A stretch of 49,477 nt of DNA from Chromatiales bacterium. Lineage in GTDB: Bacteria; Pseudomonadota; Gammaproteobacteria; SZUA-152. Within the stretch, counting starts at the first letter, position 1. Each line of letters opens with the position of its first letter. Positions 18,132 to 27,500 of this stretch are shown here, one piece after another. The translations under genes and the position numbers were made by a program. The notes beneath the pieces were generated by a model. That model did no database searches and was not told the DNA's origin. It worked only from the letters and a program-made list of their open reading frames with translations. The DNA lies in the NCBI GenBank assembly GCA_026982555.1, contig JALSGT010000118.1:1-49477 (forward strand), given 5' to 3'.

Positions 18132-19922
18132 ATGGCTAACAAAACTCTGGATGTTATTTCCATCGAAGACGCAGGCAACCTGCCCGGTCTTTTTCAGCAG
18201 CGTGTCAAGCGTACACCGGAAGCGGTAGCCTATCGCCACTTTGATGTCACGCAATCCCGCTGGGTGAATTTTACCTGGGCGGAATCAGCACAACAGATTG
18301 CAGCAATACAGGTGGCGCTGGAAAAGGAAGACCTGGAAGCAGGTGACCGCGTGGCTCTTATGTTGCGTAATTGTCCGCAATGGATCTTCTTTGAGCAGGC
18401 GGCACTGGCCATGGGGCTGGTGGTAGTACCGCTGTACACTGACGACCGCGCTGAAAATGTGTCCTATGTTTTGCAGGATGCGGGAGTCAAACTGCTATTG
18501 GTGGAGGGTGATGCAACACTGCTGAAACTGGCATCTATTCGTGCGCAATTACAAGGGTTGCTGCGCGTTGTTTCTGTACAAGCCTGTGAACCATCAGCCG
18601 ATTATTCACGATTGACCCCACTGGCAGACTGGCAGGTTTTCGACGAGACACCTGCAACGACAGCAACACCGGATATCGATGCGCTGGCAACACTGGTGTA
18701 TACCTCCGGCACCACCGGACGTCCAAAAGGTGTGATGCTCAGCCACCGGAACATTCTGTTTAACGCCGATGCCGCCGTACAACAATACTCGATTTATTGC
18801 GAAGACCTGCTGCTGTCATTTTTACCGCTATCCCACATGTTTGAACGCACCCTGGGTTGTTACATCCCGATGATGACAGGAAGTACTGTCGCCTTTGCAC
18901 GTTCAGTGCAGGATCTGGCGGAAGACCTGATCAGCCAGCAACCCACCATTCTGATTTCTGTCCCCCGCATTTACGAACGTGTTTACAACAAAATTCAGGC
19001 ACAGGTCGCGAATAAATCGCCCTTTGCACAATCACTGTTCCACAGCGCCGTGGAAACCGGCTGGCAACGCTTTCAAAATGGTGGCAGCGGCGGCGGTTTG
19101 CGCTGGCCGGTTTTAAACGCGCTGGTGGCAAAAAAAATCATGAACAAACTGGGAGGGCGTCTGCGGCTGGCGATTTGCGGTGGTGCGCCGTTGTCCGGAG
19201 AAGTGGCAAAAACATTTATTGGCCTGGGGCTGAATCTGATTCAGGGCTACGGTCTGACTGAAACCAGTCCCGTCATTAGCGGCAACCCGGAAAATGACAA
19301 CGATCCTGCCAGCGTGGGCATACCACTGCCGGGTATCGAAATCAAAGTGGGAACAAATGATGAACTGCTGACCCGCAGCCCGTCCGTGATGCAGGGTTAC
19401 TGGAATAACCCCGAGGCCACACAGGCAATGATTGATAAAGACGGCTGGCTGCATACCGGCGATAAAGTGCGCGTCGAAAATAATCACATTTATATTACCG
19501 GGCGACTCAAGGAAATTATCGTCCTGTCTAACGGTGAAAAGATACCGCCAGCCGATATGGAAATGGCCATAACCCTGGACCCCATGGTAGAGCAGGCGCT
19601 GGTCATTGGCGAAGGTAAACCTTATTTATCAGTCCTTGTCGTACTGGAGTCAGAAACCTGGAAAGCAGAGGCTGAGACACAAGGTTTTGATGTCAATGAC
19701 CCCTCTGTACTCAACAGTAAACCGGTGTGCAAATGGATACTGGAACGCATTGCCCCGCAGCTGAAAGACTTCCCGGGTTACGCCAAGGTGCGCGCAGTCA
19801 CCCTGCTCGATACACCCTGGAATATTGATGATGGCACCATGACACCCACAATGAAATTGCGGCGTACCATCATCATGGAAAAAAACAAACATGATATTGA
19901 AAAAATGTACAAAGGACATTAA
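18132..19922 (+). CDS. fadD: Long-chain acyl-CoA synthetase (AMP-forming)
   Basis: This ligase activates fatty acids to acyl-CoA via an acyl-AMP intermediate, feeding the neighbouring fadE-fadI-fadJ pathway. The frame is open from 18003 through the inverted repeat, but the true start is the ATG at 18132 (596 residues) after AGGAAA. Visible: P-loop-like YTSGTTGRPKG, GYGLTETSPV, WLHTGDK and GRLKEIIVLSNGEKIPP, plus the C-terminal lysine segment MTPTMKLRR. The sequence resembles the FAA1/FadD15 type (COG1022) more than E. coli FadD, so the symbol is by function. Confidence 0.88.
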   Translation: MANKTLDVISIEDAGNLPGLFQQRVKRTPEAVAYRHFDVTQSRWVNFTWAESAQQIAAIQVALEKEDLEAGDRVALMLRNCPQWIFFEQAALAMGLVVVPLYTDDRAENVSYVLQDAGVKLLLVEGDATLLKLASIRAQLQGLLRVVSVQACEPSADYSRLTPLADWQVFDETPATTATPDIDALATLVYTSGTTGRPKGVMLSHRNILFNADAAVQQYSIYCEDLLLSFLPLSHMFERTLGCYIPMMTGSTVAFARSVQDLAEDLISQQPTILISVPRIYERVYNKIQAQVANKSPFAQSLFHSAVETGWQRFQNGGSGGGLRWPVLNALVAKKIMNKLGGRLRLAICGGAPLSGEVAKTFIGLGLNLIQGYGLTETSPVISGNPENDNDPASVGIPLPGIEIKVGTNDELLTRSPSVMQGYWNNPEATQAMIDKDGWLHTGDKVRVENNHIYITGRLKEIIVLSNGEKIPPADMEMAITLDPMVEQALVIGEGKPYLSVLVVLESETWKAEAETQGFDVNDPSVLNSKPVCKWILERIAPQLKDFPGYAKVRAVTLLDTPWNIDDGTMTPTMKLRRTIIMEKNKHDIEKMYKGH

Positions 19923-19927
19923 GCCCG

Positions 19928-20350
19928 GTGAGCAACACAAAAAATGGGGCCGCGAGCAAAACGACACAAATATTACCCGCAACCATGCCAACGACCCGGG
20001 TGCTCGCCATGCCCGCCGACACCAATGCCGCAGGTGATATTTTCGGTGGCTGGATCATGTCACAAGTGGACATTGCCGCATCCATTGCAGCCCACCGGTA
20101 TGCGGGCACCCGTGCAGTTACCGTGGCAGTCAACTCGTTCCAGTTCAGGAAACCCGTTTATGTTGGAGACCTCATCAGCTGTTATGCCTCCGTCAAAAAA
20201 GTAGGCAACACCTCCATCACGGTATTTGTCGAAGTATACGCAGAACGTGACCGGCAGCAGGTCGAAGTGGTCAAAGTCACCGAAGCAACACTCACCTTTG
20301 TGGCTATTGATGAAAATGGTAAGCCGCAAGCGGTGCGGGCGCTGGATTAA
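19928..20350 (+). CDS. Acyl-CoA thioesterase, YciA-like hotdog protein
   Basis: The 140-residue protein is a single hotdog domain. The block MPADTNAAGDIFGGWIMSQVD carries the conserved asparagine-glycine-aspartate region of YciA/BFIT-type thioesterases, followed by AVNSFQFRKPVYVGDLI. These enzymes hydrolyse acyl-CoA to free acid and CoA. The start is a GTG at 19928 with AAAGGA about ten bases upstream, six bases after the acyl-CoA ligase stop. Its place after the ligase suggests it returns excess acyl-CoA to free CoA. The substrate range is not readable. Confidence 0.9.
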   Translation: MSNTKNGAASKTTQILPATMPTTRVLAMPADTNAAGDIFGGWIMSQVDIAASIAAHRYAGTRAVTVAVNSFQFRKPVYVGDLISCYASVKKVGNTSITVFVEVYAERDRQQVEVVKVTEATLTFVAIDENGKPQAVRALD

Positions 20351-20368
20351 ATAAACAGGTAACTCAAT

Positions 20369-21205
20369 ATGACAAAAGAAAATATAACTCCTGTCATTAA
20401 AAGCAGAAATGAACCCTTTGTTGATCGCGTTGCCACGCGGATATGCCAGGAGGCACCCTCCGCTCATAACCCCTATATCGCTGAATCCTGCCAATGCCAT
20501 GGTTATGACACGCTGGAACTTGCTGAAAAGCGCAGCTTTTCCGATGTTATTTTCCTCCTTCATGCCGGTGAACTCCCCTCTGCACAACAGTCCCGATTGT
20601 TTGAAACCTTACTGGTTGCATTGAGCAATCCCGGCCCGAGGCATCCGGCAACCCGGGCCGCCATGAATGCGGGAGTGGGAAAAACAAACCCGGCCCATAT
20701 TTTACCGATATCCCAATCGGTAATGAGTGGAGACCACCTCGGTGGCGGCGAAGTCATCGCCTCAATGACATTCCTGCGGAAAAATCGAAAAAACACCCCC
20801 GAACACGTCGCCCATGAACTGATCACTCAAAATGAACGACCGGAAACAGGAGACTGGCACATTGCCCCGGGGTTTGGGTCTCGCTTTGGTGATATTGATA
20901 TTATCCCTGGACGCATTGCGACATTACTGATGACACTTCCCGGAAAAGGCCCGGCGCTGGATTGGGCCAGTGAATTTGTAAAACCATTACACGAATACAA
21001 TATGAGCTGGCTAAGCACGGGACTTGCAGCGGCGGTTTTCCTCGACCTGGGTTTTCATCCACGGGCTGGCGCGGGGCTGTTTCAAATCACATCATCCCCG
21101 GGGCTTTTGGCTCACGGACTGGAACTTGCCAACAAACCGCGCACTGCACTACCATTCCCTGATGATGCCCACTATTTTTATGAACCTGAAAATAATGGGC
21201 GCTAA
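20369..21205 (+). CDS. Citrate-synthase-fold protein lacking usual catalytic residues
   Basis: The 278-residue protein follows the citrate synthase / citryl-CoA lyase pattern, from YDTLELAEKRSFSDVIFLL through PGFGSRFG to LLAHGLE. At 278 residues it is far shorter than the 370-430 of citrate synthase. In the family the sequence is PGFGHR, with the catalytic His; here the position is Ser171. The motif holding the catalytic Asp (NVDFYSG in E. coli) aligns with NMSWLSTG, putting Ser213 in its place. A His remains at 123 in DHLGGGEV, perhaps equivalent to the first catalytic His. It starts 18 bases after the thioesterase and ends the fatty-acid block. A lyase, a CoA-binding regulator or a dead paralogue are all possible. 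Confidence 0.75.
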   Translation: MTKENITPVIKSRNEPFVDRVATRICQEAPSAHNPYIAESCQCHGYDTLELAEKRSFSDVIFLLHAGELPSAQQSRLFETLLVALSNPGPRHPATRAAMNAGVGKTNPAHILPISQSVMSGDHLGGGEVIASMTFLRKNRKNTPEHVAHELITQNERPETGDWHIAPGFGSRFGDIDIIPGRIATLLMTLPGKGPALDWASEFVKPLHEYNMSWLSTGLAAAVFLDLGFHPRAGAGLFQITSSPGLLAHGLELANKPRTALPFPDDAHYFYEPENNGR

Positions 21206-21306
21206 ACATTATGGGGTGCCCGTTTTTAGGGTTAACCTCTAAATAGCAACATAACAATTTTCAATTGCACCTCCGAAACCAACTGATATCACAGAAAGTA
21301 AAATAT

Positions 21307-21744
21307 ATGTCTATACACACAACCCGTACTGTTATAAACCAGCGTCAATCCGGCGCTATCAGTAAAAGCTTTATTATCGGTCTGTTTATCATATCCGGCT
21401 TCGCTATTTTAGCCTGGACACTATTGCCTACGGCGTTCAGCACCGACCTGGATCGTGTTGGCCAGGGAAAGCCTGCTATCGTACTGATATACGATATGGA
21501 AAATGGGAGCAGCCTTGATTTGATGAAGGGGTATAATGCAATCCGTCAGGATTATGAACATTGGGTTGACTTCCTTGTGGCAGATGTCGCAAGCCCCAAA
21601 GGTGATGCTTTTATCCGCGCTCACAAAGCGACGCCGGGGAGCGCCATATATTATTCAGGCGACGGTGAAAAAATTATGGTGCTGTATGGCTCGCAGGATG
21701 AAAAGGTTCTCGTTGACTCAATAAAAAACACATTTGGATTGTAG
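21307..21744 (+). CDS. Membrane-anchored thioredoxin-like protein without CxxC
   Basis: The frame is open from a TTG at 21265, but the ATG at 21307 is the better start (145 residues). A single transmembrane helix (about residues 23-42, FIIGLFIISGFAILAW) anchors it with the remainder probably periplasmic. The rest (GKPAIVLIYDME, then DFLVADVASPKGDAFIRAHKATPG, YYSGDGEKIMVLYG) follows the beta-alpha order of a thioredoxin fold, but there is no CxxC. I do not recognise a named family. A structural or chaperone role is possible. It stands between the citrate-synthase-like gene and a DUF2306-like gene. Confidence 0.55.
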   Translation: MSIHTTRTVINQRQSGAISKSFIIGLFIISGFAILAWTLLPTAFSTDLDRVGQGKPAIVLIYDMENGSSLDLMKGYNAIRQDYEHWVDFLVADVASPKGDAFIRAHKATPGSAIYYSGDGEKIMVLYGSQDEKVLVDSIKNTFGL

Positions 21745-21801
21745 ATTACATTTCCAGGTACCGTAGCATGCGCTCCTCTTTTTACCCCTGAATTAGGCGC
21801 T

Positions 21802-22422
21802 GTGCTTCCACACACCAACATTACGCAACTTATTGGTACGGGACTCCTTTACTTTTTTGCTTTAAGCGTTGCTGGTTACGCCATTTTTGCCTATGGTTTC
21901 TTACCCCTGGGCGCACTTGTGCATCCAGAGCTAAAAGCATCTTTTCTCGCACACCCTTATGGCATTTACATTCACGCCTTTGCGTCAATCATCGCGCTGG
22001 TTATCGGCCCATTCCAGTTTTCTGCCAGCCGCAGGAAAAACCATCCTGGTTTTCATCGCTGGCTAGGCCGCATCTATTTGGCCATAGGCGTACTGGCAGG
22101 CGGCCTGGCGGGGTTGTACATGTCTCAGTATGCATTTGGCGGTTCCATCGCAAAACTTGGTTTTGCGATGCTTGCTGTACTATGGATATATACCGGTTTG
22201 CGGGCTTACCTTGCCATCCGCCAAGGCCATATTGAAGAGCACAGAAAATGGATGGTGCGTAATTTTTCTCTGACGTTTGCTGCGGTGACATTGCGCTTAT
22301 ATCTGCCATTTTCTGCTGTCGTGGGTATCGAGTTTGCGGCTGCATACCCTTTCATCACATGGCTGTGCTGGGTACCAAATTTGATATTTGCGGAATGGCG
22401 CTATAATGCCGCACATAAGTAA
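21802..22422 (+). CDS. DUF2306-like multi-spanning membrane protein
   Basis: The 206-residue protein has about six hydrophobic segments. Its motifs HRWLGRIYLAIG, EEHRKWMVRNFSLTFAAVTLR and CWVPNLIFAEW are characteristic, as I recall, of the DUF2306 family, whose conserved histidines suggest haem or metal binding. No function is established. The start is a GTG at 21802. It is followed by yaiI after 22 bases, so the two may be cotranscribed. Confidence 0.75.
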   Translation: MLPHTNITQLIGTGLLYFFALSVAGYAIFAYGFLPLGALVHPELKASFLAHPYGIYIHAFASIIALVIGPFQFSASRRKNHPGFHRWLGRIYLAIGVLAGGLAGLYMSQYAFGGSIAKLGFAMLAVLWIYTGLRAYLAIRQGHIEEHRKWMVRNFSLTFAAVTLRLYLPFSAVVGIEFAAAYPFITWLCWVPNLIFAEWRYNAAHK

Positions 22423-22444
22423 ATAACAAAAAGGATAACCGGGT

Positions 22445-22915
22445 ATGAAAATATGGGTCGATGCAGATGCCTGCCCTGTGGTAATCAAAGAAATTCTGTT
22501 CAAGGCAGCAAACCGTACCGGGGTAGAGACAACACTGGTGGCGAATCAATCGGTACGTATTCCACCATCACCACACATAAATATGTTGCAAGTGAAATCA
22601 GGTTTTGACGTGGCAGATGATGAAATTGTCAAACGGGTGAACACAGGCGACCTGGTGATTACTGCCGACATCCCACTGGCCGCAGAGGTCATTGAAAAAG
22701 GTGGGCTTGCACTGAATCCTCGCGGCGAGATGTACACAACCGATGATATTAAAGCCAAACTGAATATGCGTGATTTTATGGATACGATGCGGGCAAGTGG
22801 TGTCAACTCCGGTGGCCCGCCCCCATTGAGTCAAAATGACCGCCAGGCGTTTGCAAATCATCTAGACCGGTGGTTAACCCGGCAGGTGAAGCAGCAACAA
22901 AGTAAAACAGAATAA
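22445..22915 (+). CDS. yaiI: YaiI/YqxD family protein (UPF0178)
   Basis: The 156-residue protein begins [16 protein letters not shown], the hallmark of the YaiI/YqxD (DUF188) family, and continues with [13 protein letters not shown] and [23 protein letters not shown]. The fold is PIN-domain-like with conserved aspartates, so a nuclease-related role has been suggested but not shown. An AAGGATAACC ribosome binding site precedes the ATG. Length is normal for the family. Confidence 0.92.
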   Translation: MKIWVDADACPVVIKEILFKAANRTGVETTLVANQSVRIPPSPHINMLQVKSGFDVADDEIVKRVNTGDLVITADIPLAAEVIEKGGLALNPRGEMYTTDDIKAKLNMRDFMDTMRASGVNSGGPPPLSQNDRQAFANHLDRWLTRQVKQQQSKTE

Positions 22916-23048
22916 TTCCGGCTGGCCCCGCGATGTAACATAATGCAGAAGGGGCTTTAGGTGGGAATAGTTAAGCTTTTATGCCTTACATGACGCCACA
23001 CACTGCACAAAAAATGAATGCGCAACAGCGCCATTTTCTATACCGTTA

Positions 23049-23522
23049 TCATTGACACTCTTCAAGAGTCATTCGCTCTGTTATTAACACTTCTTTCCGG
23101 GTAGGAATAAATACAAACTGGTATGGGTTTGTAAGGGCGTCAGTGACAAGACAATTCTGCCCGGGCTGTATTAAATTGACATGTGCAACCACATGATTTT
23201 CGCTTACATCAACGGATGTCACTTTTATAGAATACCCACCTGTATTTCGCTGCCCCATATCAACCAGTAATACTTTGCCTGTTAAAAAATCAATGCTTTC
23301 GGGGGTGGCACTGGTGTAAACCAACAGCTCATTATCGTAATCCTTTTGGTTCACAATAACTTTGGATTGTTTTTGGGTATATGTACCGCCATTCGTATGC
23401 AATCCACTTTGCAGCTCTGAGAACATTGACTCAGGAAGTGGATCTTCAGCAACGGAGTCATCAGCACAGCTTGATATGGAAAGAGTCACTCCCAGCAACA
23501 ATGGCAAAAATATAATCTTCAT
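23049..23522 (-). CDS. PrcB-like lipoprotein
   Basis: The 157-residue protein has a lipoprotein signal ending ISSC (Cys19). The mature part contains FLTGKVLLVDMGQRNTGGYS and NHVVAHVNLIQPGQNC, then NPYQFVFIP, a pattern matching the PrcB C-terminal domain family. That domain was first described in a spirochaete protease complex and is common in small lipoproteins of unknown function. Gene neighbours give no further hint. It is convergent with yaiI, and the 130 bases between hold no strong terminator. Confidence 0.7.
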   Translation of the reverse strand: MKIIFLPLLLGVTLSISSCADDSVAEDPLPESMFSELQSGLHTNGGTYTQKQSKVIVNQKDYDNELLVYTSATPESIDFLTGKVLLVDMGQRNTGGYSIKVTSVDVSENHVVAHVNLIQPGQNCLVTDALTNPYQFVFIPTRKEVLITERMTLEECQ

Positions 23523-23619
23523 AACCGCTCCATTTTTGGTATGTCATTTATGTACAGGCAAGTAAGCACAATTTATTGATGCTCTGTACACAGCCCAGCA
23601 CCCATCCTGCCCAGTGGCG

Positions 23620-24438
23620 TCACAGGATGCTGAGTTTCCGGTGTTCCAACACCGGGAAATTTCGCCGCACCGATTGCTGATACGCCCGGTCCGTCTCCGC
23701 GATCACAAACCCGGAACCACTGGGAAGACGATCCATCACAGCACCCCAGGGATCAACGATCATGCTGTCACCGTAAGTTTCCCGGCCATTCACATGATAG
23801 CCACCCTGTGCGGCAGCTATCACATAACATAAGTTTTCTATCGCCCGGGCACGCACCAATACCTCCCAATGCGCTTTGCCGGTAATCGCCGTAAAGGCCG
23901 ATGGCAGGGCAATGATTTCCACACCTTCGTCCAGCATGCGACGAAAAATACCCGGGAACCGCAAGTCGTAACAGATTCCCAGCCCCAGGCGACCAAACGG
24001 AGTGTCGGCAACAATGATGCGTTCACCATGTTCTATGGTTTCTGATTCCACATAGTTTTCATCATTGTCCGGTAAACACACGTCAAATAAATGCACCTTA
24101 TCGTAACGGACAACACGCTGCCCCTGGTCGTTATATAACAGGCAGGCACTGCGCACTTTGTTGGGGCTGTCCGCAACCAGCGGAATAGTGCCGCCCACGA
24201 GCCATAGCCCGTGTTTTTTAGCCTGTTCCGCGAGAAAGTCTTGTATCGGACCCTGTCCATCAGTTTCACGCACATCAACTTTGTCGGTTTCCGTCATACC
24301 CATAATGGCAAAATTTTCGGGCAATACGATAAGCTCGGCACCGGCTCCGGCCGCCATGGTGATCAAACGCCCGGCTTCAATAAGGTTTGCATTCACATTG
24401 GGCCCGGAGGCCATTTGCACTGCTGCGATTTTTGCCAT
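23620..24438 (-). CDS. Carbon-nitrogen hydrolase (nitrilase family)
   Basis: This 272-residue hydrolase carries the complete nitrilase triad: Glu41 in VLPENFA, Lys114 in RYDKVHLFD and Cys156 in LGICYDLRFPG. These residues and its place next to yhdP fit the Nit1/omega-amidase-like group, some of which repair deaminated glutathione; the substrate here is not proven. The frame is open to 24468, but the ATG at 24438 follows AAGGAATC and begins MAKIAAVQM, the usual family start. It is the distal gene of the maf-rng-yhdP-nit order conserved in gammaproteobacteria. Confidence 0.88.
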   Translation of the reverse strand: MAKIAAVQMASGPNVNANLIEAGRLITMAAGAGAELIVLPENFAIMGMTETDKVDVRETDGQGPIQDFLAEQAKKHGLWLVGGTIPLVADSPNKVRSACLLYNDQGQRVVRYDKVHLFDVCLPDNDENYVESETIEHGERIIVADTPFGRLGLGICYDLRFPGIFRRMLDEGVEIIALPSAFTAITGKAHWEVLVRARAIENLCYVIAAAQGGYHVNGRETYGDSMIVDPWGAVMDRLPSGSGFVIAETDRAYQQSVRRNFPVLEHRKLSIL

Positions 24439-24544
24439 GTGATTCCTTGCTGTTGCTTTTTGTTTCAATTATTTTTCGGGAAATCATAACACTACAACGG
24501 GTTCCCCAACAGATTATCCATTCACTGACCAGGAGCCTGCGGGC

Positions 24545-27500
24545 TTAGGGGTCGTCTTCATCAGCACTATCGACAGTTTCCCCGGAGGATTTGAGTTTTT
24601 TAATCACCGGTTCATTCCAGTTGCCGGTAATCGTATACTGGTTTTTAGTCGCATCATCAATTTGTGGTTGAAACAGTTTTTGGAATGCCAGAATAGCCGC
24701 CCCAACCTGCGGGGTTGCCGCCAAAACACCCAGTAAGGGCAGGCTGTCTGCCACATGAGGGGTAACCGTCACTAATTGATCATAGTCCTGGTCTGCGAGG
24801 CCGGTACGCCCGGCAATTTCGACGCGGGCGGCCGGACCTTCCATGTACAGATTATTGGTATAAGCTTCACCGTCTTCGATGGTGAAGCTGCCCCGAATGC
24901 GGTCAAAACCAAACCCTTTTCTAAACACATCGGAAAAGTCCAGCAGTAAGCGTCTGGGCAACGTCTGGATACTGAGCATGCCAAACATTCGGCCTGCGCC
25001 AGGGTCAACATCCAGCAGATAACCTTCTTTGAGTGACAGGCTCATCCTGCCTTGAATCTCACTGGCATCCACATCGGCAAAAGAGCCGGGCCATTTCAGT
25101 TCGAGATCCACGCTTCCTTTGCCCTTGTTAATGCCGCCGACATAGCCCAGTGCTTTGAGTGTGTGTCCGATATTGCGGCTTTCAACATGCATTTGCACAT
25201 TGGAATACTGTTGTTTGCCGCGGACATACCAGCCGCCACGGGCCGTAATCGCGGTGGAGCGCGGTTTCAATACCAGTTGCTCGATACGCATACCATCGGC
25301 CACGCGGGCGGTTTCCAAACGCAACGAACCAAACTTACGATTTTTATAACGAAAATCAGCAATATGAAAATCCAGTGCGGGAAGATCCCTCGGGTCCATT
25401 ACGCCACTGCCTTCGCTCACTTCAGTGAGATAACAATAGTCCAGCTCTGCGCGGATAGGGTTGTCCTGCATCTTGTGTGGCAGCAGAATACGGCCTTTTA
25501 ATTCTTCGCTGTCGATGTCTGCCTGCAAGCCCTCTTTCACCGATGCCAGTTTGAATCGCACATTCTGTAGTTGTTGACCATAGACTTCCAGCTTACGTAC
25601 GGCAATATCCGCAGAATTGAACAATGACGGACCGGTATCATGAGTCGTTGTTGTCAGCTGTAAATTACGCCAGTCATCCAGTGACACCGTATCCATCCAC
25701 CCCGCCAGACGTAACCCGGGGGCTGAGGGCATTTCGGCAGCACCGCCATTGAGACGCACTTCACCCCGAAAACTGTTTTCAGCAACAGTATTGTCTGATG
25801 AAGCTGTGTCAGGTGATATATCACCTAATGCGAAAATACCATCCACAAAGCCTTCATAGTTGACACGCAGTACAGGCAGTTGTTTTGGTGGAAAATCCAC
25901 GCGCAACTCCAGACTGCCCGCCTCTTCTGTCCTTTTGTCAAAAGGCGGTGGCAGACGTGCTTCGACACCTTTAAGATTGCTGCGTGCCTGTAAAACAGCG
26001 ACATTCGTGGCATCAGAACCTTTTCCGCCAAGCGGAATATCAAAAGAAATATTCCAGCTTCCCTTTCCTGCCAATAATGCTTTGACGGAAGGCAAATAAC
26101 GTGCGGCTAAACCCGGTGCATCAAACATCCCTTGCGCACGAATGCGGACTTTAGGATTCAGCCTGGTTTCGTCTGTTGCGATATTGATTTGTGTCGCCTG
26201 CCCGAATAATTCAGCTTGTATGTTTTTGGCGCGTAAACCTGCCTGGAAAAACTCCAGCCGACCATTGATATCGCTTAACATCTGACCCAGCGGTGGAATC
26301 GACAGAGTGTTTTCTTCCATCGTCAGCCAGCCATTCACCTGTACAGGTTCTTTACCACCAATGGGTAATAACACATTCAAGCTCAGCAAACTGTTACCTT
26401 TGGCGGTCATGCCTTCCAGGTGTTGTGCAAAGGCGGTATAAAGCGGCGGACTGGCGACCAGATAATCCAGCTTTTCCTGGGTTTTTCCCTGCACCTCGCC
26501 TTCGATTTTCAACAGCATGGGCGTTGCCGTCATGTCGGCAATGCTCACTTTCGTTCGCTGAATATCATTGGAAAATATTTTGCCTTTTTGTGCTTCAACC
26601 AGCATGGACCGACCCAGAAAGCGTACGTTTGCTGTAATATCCGTAATCGGTGGCCAGTTTTCCGCGTAATTCAGGCTGGCATTTTTTGTGGTAAAACTCA
26701 CTTCAAATCGCCCATTCCCTTGATCAAAAGGGAATTCATCCAGGCGGCCATGAAAAAGTGCGCCACCCGAAACAATATGCGCACCAACAATGGCTTCATC
26801 CAGCCAGTCCACCGCATTCGGGGACATAATGCCTGTCGGTAAATATCGTGCCACCTGACTGCCGTCACCATCACGGGCATTAACCAGCAGAGACATGAAG
26901 GGTGATTTTTTTGCGGAGTCCTGCACGATATCCAGGATTGCGGAAGCGGTAATGTCTTCATTGCTGGCCTCCAGTCCGCGACCAATAACACGCCAGCTTT
27001 GCCCGTCCTGCTGCCAGGCAACATTGCCACGCAATTCATCCACCGTGAGCGGCCAACGAAACAAATCGGGGAAATCCAGTGTCACCGCCGCATGTTGTAA
27101 TGCGACCTGCCCTCCCCCGGAATCCAGCCATAATTCACCTTCAATTTTTTGCGCTTCGGGAATGGCTTTCCAGGCGCTCACTGAGGTATTTTGTAACCGG
27201 GCATAAGCGTGATAACGGGGGATGTCACCGGCCTGCCACACAACTTCGGCATCACGGATTTCGCCACGCGGCCTGATTGCGAGCAAGGGTTTCTGCACCT
27301 CTTCGCCACCGACGGAAAAGAGAGATAATAAGTGGGTAACATCTTCCAGTTGTAAAAAGCTGGCGTAAGCATTCAGTGCCACGCCAGCTTCTGCTGTTTT
27401 CATAAATCGCAATGAAACACGCGATGGCTGCCATTGACGGGATTGCCGTGCAAGCAGTAACTCATTGGCTTCAAGCTGCCAGCCCTTCTCTATTTTCCGC

